Source: Lyngbya aestuarii BL J (GTDB taxonomy: Bacteria > Cyanobacteriota > Cyanobacteriia > Cyanobacteriales > Microcoleaceae). From it: a stretch of DNA of 64,000 nucleotides. Both the position numbers and the translations under genes were made by a program. Shown here piece after piece: positions 58,784 through 64,000 of the stretch; position 1 is the first letter of the stretch; the number at the start of each line of letters is the position of its first letter. The notes under the pieces were generated by a model. That model worked only from the letters and a program-made list of their open reading frames with translations, searched no databases and was not told where the DNA came from. The DNA lies in contig NZ_AUZM01000004.1 of NCBI RefSeq assembly GCF_000478195.2, forward strand, positions 118,012 to 182,011, read 5' to 3'.

Positions 58784-61270
58784 TTAACGATGAGTAGTCA
58801 CCGCATACTCCGCGACGTCTTCCGGTTGACGTTCAGCAGGAGAGACTTTCACTTTCCCTTCCTCATCCATGTCAACTAACGCATGATTTCCTTCTATCAA
58901 CACACCAGACAACATCGCTTCAGCTAAGGCATCTTCTAACAGACTCATCACCGCACGGCGCATCGGTCTAGCCCCGTAATTTCGGTCATAACCCACTTCA
59001 ATCAGATGTTCCTTAAACTTGTCGGTGACTTCTATCGTCATGCCTTTTTCACCCAGACGTCTGAAGACTTCTTGCAACATAATATCGGCAATGTGACGAA
59101 CTTCTTCTCGTTCTAACTGACGGAAGACAATAATTTCATCCAAACGGTTGAGGAATTCTGGACGGAAAAATTGCTTCAATTCTTCATTGACCAAGTTGCG
59201 AATGCGAGTGTATTGCAAATCTTCTCCGGGTTCGCCCAACTCAAAGCCCAGTCCACCGCCACCTTTTTCAATCACTTTCGACCCAATATTAGAGGTCATA
59301 ATTAACAAGGTATTCTTAAAGCTAACAGTGCGTCCTTTGGCATCGGTTAACCGTCCATCTTCAAGAATTTGCAGCAACATATTAAACACATCGGGGTGTG
59401 CTTTTTCGATTTCGTCAAACAATACCACCGTGTAAGGACGACGCCGCACCGCTTCAGTCAGTTGTCCACCTTCATCAAACCCGACATATCCGGGAGGTGA
59501 ACCAATTAATTTGGATACCGTATGACGTTCCATAAACTCCGACATATCCAAGCGAATCATCGCTTCTTCTGAACCGAAGAAATAGGCGGCTAACGCTTTG
59601 GTTAACTCCGTCTTACCCACTCCAGTCGGGCCTGAGAAGATAAAACTCGCGATCGGACGGTTGGGGTTCTTCAAACCGACACGCGCCCGTCGAATAGCCC
59701 GAGAAACAGCACTGACAGCTTCATCTTGACCGATAAGACGTTGGTGAAGCGTTTCTTCCATATGCAGCAATTTCTGAGACTCAGATTCGGTGAGTTTACT
59801 GACTGGAATACTCGTCCACGCGGCCAACACTTCGGCAATATCTTCCTCACCCACCATCAGTTGTAAGGGGGCTTTGCTGGTTTCTTTCTCCTCGGTAACC
59901 GCAGTGATTTTCTCTTTGAGTTCGATTTCGCGATCGCGTAACTCTCCGGCTTTCTCAAAATCTTGTTTTTTAACCGTTTCTTCTTTTTCGCGGATAATAT
60001 CCGACAATTCCCGCTTGAGTTCTTGAGTTTCTGGCGAGGTTTTAGAGTTCATCACCCGCACGCGAGAACCCGCTTCATCGATTAAATCAATGGCTTTATC
60101 GGGTAAGAAGCGATCGCTAATGTAACGATCAGATAAATTTGCTGCGGCGTATACCGCTTGATCGGTAATAGTGAGTCTGTGGTGTTGTTCATAAGCTGAA
60201 CGCAACCCAAATAGAATTTCCACCGTATCTTCGACACTCGGTTCACCGACCATAACTGGCTGGAAGCGTCGTTCTAAAGCCGCATCTCGTTCAATATGCT
60301 TGCGATATTCATCAAGAGTTGTCGCGCCCAAACACTGCAATTCTCCTCGGGCAAGGGCCGGTTTAAGCATATTTGCGGCATCCATGCTGCCTTCAATTGC
60401 CCCAGCGCCGACAATCGTGTGAATTTCGTCTATCACCAGGATAATATTTCCGGCCGATCGAATTTCTTCGACGATCTTTTTGAGTCGTTCTTCAAATTCT
60501 CCTCTAAAGCGAGTTCCGGCGACTAACGACCCCATATCCAAGCTAAACACCTGCTTATCGGCTAAGAGTTCAGGGATATCTTCTTGAACGATACGTTGGG
60601 CTAGCCCTTCAGCAATAGCCGTTTTTCCGACTCCTGGTTCACCGACTAATACGGGGTTATTTTTGGTACGACGCCCGAGAATTTGGATCACCCGTTCAAT
60701 TTCCCTTGCCCGCCCGACAACCGGATCGAGTTTACCTTCTGCGGCTAATTTGCTTAAATTGGTGCCAAATTCATCGAGAGTGACAGTGCGTTTGTTTCCT
60801 GAAGCCCGCCCTCCGGCTGAGACGGTTGATCCCGCATCCTCTCCCAAAGCTCTGATAATATCAGTGCGAAGTTTGGCTCTCTCAATGCTAAAATTTTCTA
60901 GAACTTTTGCGGCAACCCCTTCTTCATCCTGCAATAATCCTAGTAAGATGTGTTCGGGGCCGATGTAGTTGTTTCCCAATTGACGAGCTTCTTGTAGGGA
61001 GCCTTCAAAGACCCGTTTAGCTCGCGGAGTGAAGGGAATTTCTGCGGGAATAAAGCCCGAACCCCGTCCAATAATCGATTCAACTTCTCGTCTTCCGTCT
61101 TCGAGGGTAACCCCTTTATCCGACAACAGTTTAGCTGCGACACTGGTTCCTTCTCCCAGAATGCCTAACAGCAGTTGTTCCGTACCGACAAAGTTATGTC
61201 CTAAGCGACGTGCCTCCTCTTGAGACAGCATCACAACTTTAATGGCTTTATCTGAAAAGTATTCAAACAT
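58784..61270 (-). CDS. clpC: ATP-dependent Clp protease ATPase subunit ClpC
   Basis: 828 residues. An N-terminal Clp repeat domain (1-145), first AAA+ module with Walker A GEPGVGKT (210-217), a coiled-coil M domain (about 410-470, [20 protein letters not shown]), second AAA+ module with GPTGVGKT (547-554), and a C-terminal D2-small domain. ClpC unfolds substrates for ClpP and is essential in many cyanobacteria. The C-terminal tail keeps [14 protein letters not shown]. Confidence 0.97.
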   Translation of the reverse strand: MFEYFSDKAIKVVMLSQEEARRLGHNFVGTEQLLLGILGEGTSVAAKLLSDKGVTLEDGRREVESIIGRGSGFIPAEIPFTPRAKRVFEGSLQEARQLGNNYIGPEHILLGLLQDEEGVAAKVLENFSIERAKLRTDIIRALGEDAGSTVSAGGRASGNKRTVTLDEFGTNLSKLAAEGKLDPVVGRAREIERVIQILGRRTKNNPVLVGEPGVGKTAIAEGLAQRIVQEDIPELLADKQVFSLDMGSLVAGTRFRGEFEERLKKIVEEIRSAGNIILVIDEIHTIVGAGAIEGSMDAANMLKPALARGELQCLGATTLDEYRKHIERDAALERRFQPVMVGEPSVEDTVEILFGLRSAYEQHHRLTITDQAVYAAANLSDRYISDRFLPDKAIDLIDEAGSRVRVMNSKTSPETQELKRELSDIIREKEETVKKQDFEKAGELRDREIELKEKITAVTEEKETSKAPLQLMVGEEDIAEVLAAWTSIPVSKLTESESQKLLHMEETLHQRLIGQDEAVSAVSRAIRRARVGLKNPNRPIASFIFSGPTGVGKTELTKALAAYFFGSEEAMIRLDMSEFMERHTVSKLIGSPPGYVGFDEGGQLTEAVRRRPYTVVLFDEIEKAHPDVFNMLLQILEDGRLTDAKGRTVSFKNTLLIMTSNIGSKVIEKGGGGLGFELGEPGEDLQYTRIRNLVNEELKQFFRPEFLNRLDEIIVFRQLEREEVRHIADIMLQEVFRRLGEKGMTIEVTDKFKEHLIEVGYDRNYGARPMRRAVMSLLEDALAEAMLSGVLIEGNHALVDMDEEGKVKVSPAERQPEDVAEYAVTTHR

Positions 61271-61495
61271 GATGTTTCGGTTCCACCTATAGAGCTTATG
61301 GCCTCTCCTATTTGGAGTTGCTAGATCAGAGAGGGTTTTTTATCTGACCGTTGTAAATTTTTGTGTACTTGCTTGTTACTATCACTGTACCGTTATTTTA
61401 AACTACGATACAGTGAGGAGAGCCGTAATCTACCGAACGGTCAAGATTTACTGACAGGGTAATAGGTAAGAAAGCTTATCGGGAAGACTCTTCAT

Positions 61496-61882
61496 TCATG
61501 ATTGATCACGGGTGACGGTTGATCCTTGCTTCATTTTGGCAAGTAACCAGTTCGCTGCGGTTGCACGACGGGCCTGGGCTGGAGTAAATTCACCGACTTT
61601 ATATCCGGTAAACCCTAACTGTTCTTTGAGTAACTGCTTATATTCTTTGGGGATAGATCGAGTTAATTTCACGGTTGCAGGGCGACTGTCAATAAAGTCT
61701 GGAGGTTCGGGATACTCCTCTTGCCAAACGGGTTCAACATTGGTACAATCCCAACTTTGGTATTCTGAGTTGTAGCGATAACCGAGATGATACCAAAGCA
61801 GTTGATTGACAGTGGCATCATTGAGTTCTTCGTTCAGAATTGCCCAAATTGTATCAGTATTCAATGGCGGCAGTTCGGACAT
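61496..61882 (-). CDS. DUF1823-family protein
   Basis: 128 residues. TIWAILNEELNDATVNQLLW with YHLGYRYN, then WDCTNVEPVWQEEYPEPPDF and SIPKEYKQLLKEQLGF match DUF1823, a family restricted to cyanobacteria and plants. Function unknown. It lies between clpC and gap on the same strand. Confidence 0.85.
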   Translation of the reverse strand: MSELPPLNTDTIWAILNEELNDATVNQLLWYHLGYRYNSEYQSWDCTNVEPVWQEEYPEPPDFIDSRPATVKLTRSIPKEYKQLLKEQLGFTGYKVGEFTPAQARRATAANWLLAKMKQGSTVTRDQS

Positions 61883-61974
61883 AGAGTTAGTTCAATCGTA
61901 ATTTTAAAAGCAATCGTTCGGGTAAAATTTAACCCTTCAAAAGTTAGTTAAAAAGTCAAAATTTTAAACAGATA

Positions 61975-61989
61975 GGGCGAGCATTGCCC
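61975..61989. repeat. GGGCG...GCCC palindromic repeat downstream of gap
   Basis: GGGC (61975-61978) and GCCC (61986-61989) in AGGGCGAGCATTGCCCACCC, a common cyanobacterial intergenic word. It lies just past the gap stop codon and may end its transcript. Confidence 0.45.
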
Positions 61990-62006
61990 ACCCTCACTCA
62001 CCGAGT

Positions 62007-63090
<1,084 letters not shown>

Positions 63091-63482
63091 AATTTTTGGG
63101 AATACTGTAACATAATTCAAACCGTTTGCAGATGTTCTTCGTAATATTTTAATATAGCCAGTAATATAGCCAGGAAATGAGTTGTCGCCATCTAAAAGTG
63201 CAAGTATTCTCTCGTATTACACTCAACAACTTACGGTTTGATTTTGAAGATAAATTATTATCATATTTTTAGGCATTTGTCAAAAGACTATTCTCTATTT
63301 TTGCGTTAAATTGTCGTTAAGAAAAAATACAAAATATAAAGTTTATGGAACAAATCCGCAGAAAAGATTGAATAACTTTCGCAAACATCTCCACAAAAAT
63401 TAACTCAAGTCAAACCGAATCGATGGTAAATTAAACAGGTGTTATTTGCAGGACTCACGAACAACTTGACCAGGAGAAGTTT
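63091..63482. other. Divergent intergenic region gap / repeat protein
   Basis: About 390 AT-rich bases. ATATAGCCAG occurs twice at about 63155-63175. AGGAG lies just before the ATG at 63483. No further signal seen. Confidence 0.4.
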
Positions 63483-64000
63483 ATGGAAAAAGTTAGCCCA
63501 AACTCTTTTAAGTTACTCAACACATCTGTGCTGATAGAAAATCAAGAAACCAAGCGGTATCTGTTCTCAGATGGAGAACCCATTAAAGGAGATCGAGGAG
63601 CCGAGGGAGGCTGGAAAGCATCATCCGGTTTTGAAAGTCCTAAAATCGTAGGAGCCGATGCCAATTACTACAATCGCGCCCTGTGGATTATCCATCAACA
63701 AGGTGATAATTTTATCATCGAAAATCAAGAAACCAAGCGGTATTTGTTCTCAGATGGAGAACCCATTAAAGGAGATCGAGGAGCCGAGGGAGGCTGGAAA
63801 GCATCATCCGGTTTTGAAAGTCCTACAGTCGTAGGAGCCGATGCCAATTACTACAATCGTGCCCTGTGGATTATCTACAAAAGTGGTGATAATTTTATCA
63901 TCGAAAATCAAGAAACCAAGCGGTATCTGTTCTCAGATGGAGAACCGATTAAAGGAGATCGAGGAGCCGAGGGAGGCTGGAAAGCATCATCCGGTTTTGA
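63483..64000 (+). CDS. Tandem 61-residue-repeat protein, partial (runs off the window)
   Basis: The ATG at 63483 has AGGAG upstream. After 18 residues (MEKVSPNSFKLLNTSVLI) the protein is built of 61-residue units that start ENQETKRYLFSDGEPIKGDR, continue GAEGGWKASSGFESP, and end NYYNRALWII ... GDNFII. Two complete units and part of a third are in the window. The rhythm of W, I and R-Y-L resembles beta-trefoil or fascin-like carbohydrate-binding repeats, but no family can be named with confidence. No signal peptide. Units are nearly identical at DNA level, so the array is young or kept uniform. Confidence 0.75.
   Translation, partial: MEKVSPNSFKLLNTSVLIENQETKRYLFSDGEPIKGDRGAEGGWKASSGFESPKIVGADANYYNRALWIIHQQGDNFIIENQETKRYLFSDGEPIKGDRGAEGGWKASSGFESPTVVGADANYYNRALWIIYKSGDNFIIENQETKRYLFSDGEPIKGDRGAEGGWKASSGF
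63537..64000 (+). repeat. 183-bp tandem coding repeats
   Basis: Units start at 63537, 63720 and 63903, an exact period of 183 bases. The first two differ at only a few places (for example CTG/TTG, AAAATC/ACAGTC, CGC/CGT, and the CATCAACAA/TACAAAAGT codons). The third is cut by the window end. Confidence 0.95.

Overview
The window is a cyanobacterial chromosome segment, most likely from a filamentous, motile Oscillatoriales-type organism. Signs of this are HIP1 octamers (GCGATCGC) inside and between genes, a thf1/psb29 gene next to ahcY, an NtcA-type box in front of glnB, a ComFB-family gene, DUF1823, a cytochrome b6-like protein, and a cluster that I match to hormogonium polysaccharide genes (hpsL/hpsN/hpsO type). 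The species cannot be fixed from the sequence. No rRNA, tRNA, CRISPR array or prophage was found.

Layout. 0-5.4 kb: ahcY (partial, minus), thf1, a ComFB-family gene, three minus-strand genes with a wall-directed flavour (SH3 plus L,D-transpeptidase-like, a 64-residue membrane protein, a LysM protein), then a quinone-oxidoreductase-like gene. 5.5-11.7 kb: a dynamin-like GTPase, a methyltransferase, a soluble lytic transglycosylase. 11.8-15.3 kb: two tandem paralogous membrane proteins that look like GT-C enzymes. 15.4-20.1 kb: GNAT, SLH plus glycosidase-like protein, DM13 protein, VanX-like dipeptidase, methyltransferase. 20.2-22.3 kb: oppD/oppF-type ATPases.

22.9-37.0 kb is an envelope-glycan region: mannose-isomerase-like cupin, GT4, two large membrane proteins, an FAD oxidoreductase fused to a GtrA domain, glmM, then the hpsL-hpsN-hpsO-like run. 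It is followed by a decayed IS200/IS605-type tnpB. 38.7-45.6 kb is core metabolism: accA, a long hairpin-rich leader, an SDR, folE, a frameshifted phosphohexomutase, a GH32/68-like protein, rdgB. 45.6-51.8 kb: glnB with its NtcA box, ilvB with a C-terminal zinc ribbon, a class II aldolase, a sialate-O-acetylesterase-like protein and a small secreted protein. 51.9-55.9 kb is a minus-strand run: beta-helix protein, GNAT, map, GNAT, marC. 56.2-64 kb: b6-like cytochrome, epoxide-hydrolase-like enzyme, hemerythrin, clpC, DUF1823, gap, and the start of a gene built from near-identical 183-bp repeats that runs off the window.

The most unusual items are: the 61-residue repeat protein at the right edge; the b6-like cytochrome with Gln where one haem histidine should be; the FAD-GtrA fusion; the in-frame palindromic insertion and the lost catalytic glutamate in tnpB; the structured leader upstream of the SDR/folE pair; and the SLH-glycosidase with no signal peptide. 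No single wholly new multi-gene system could be proven from the sequence alone.
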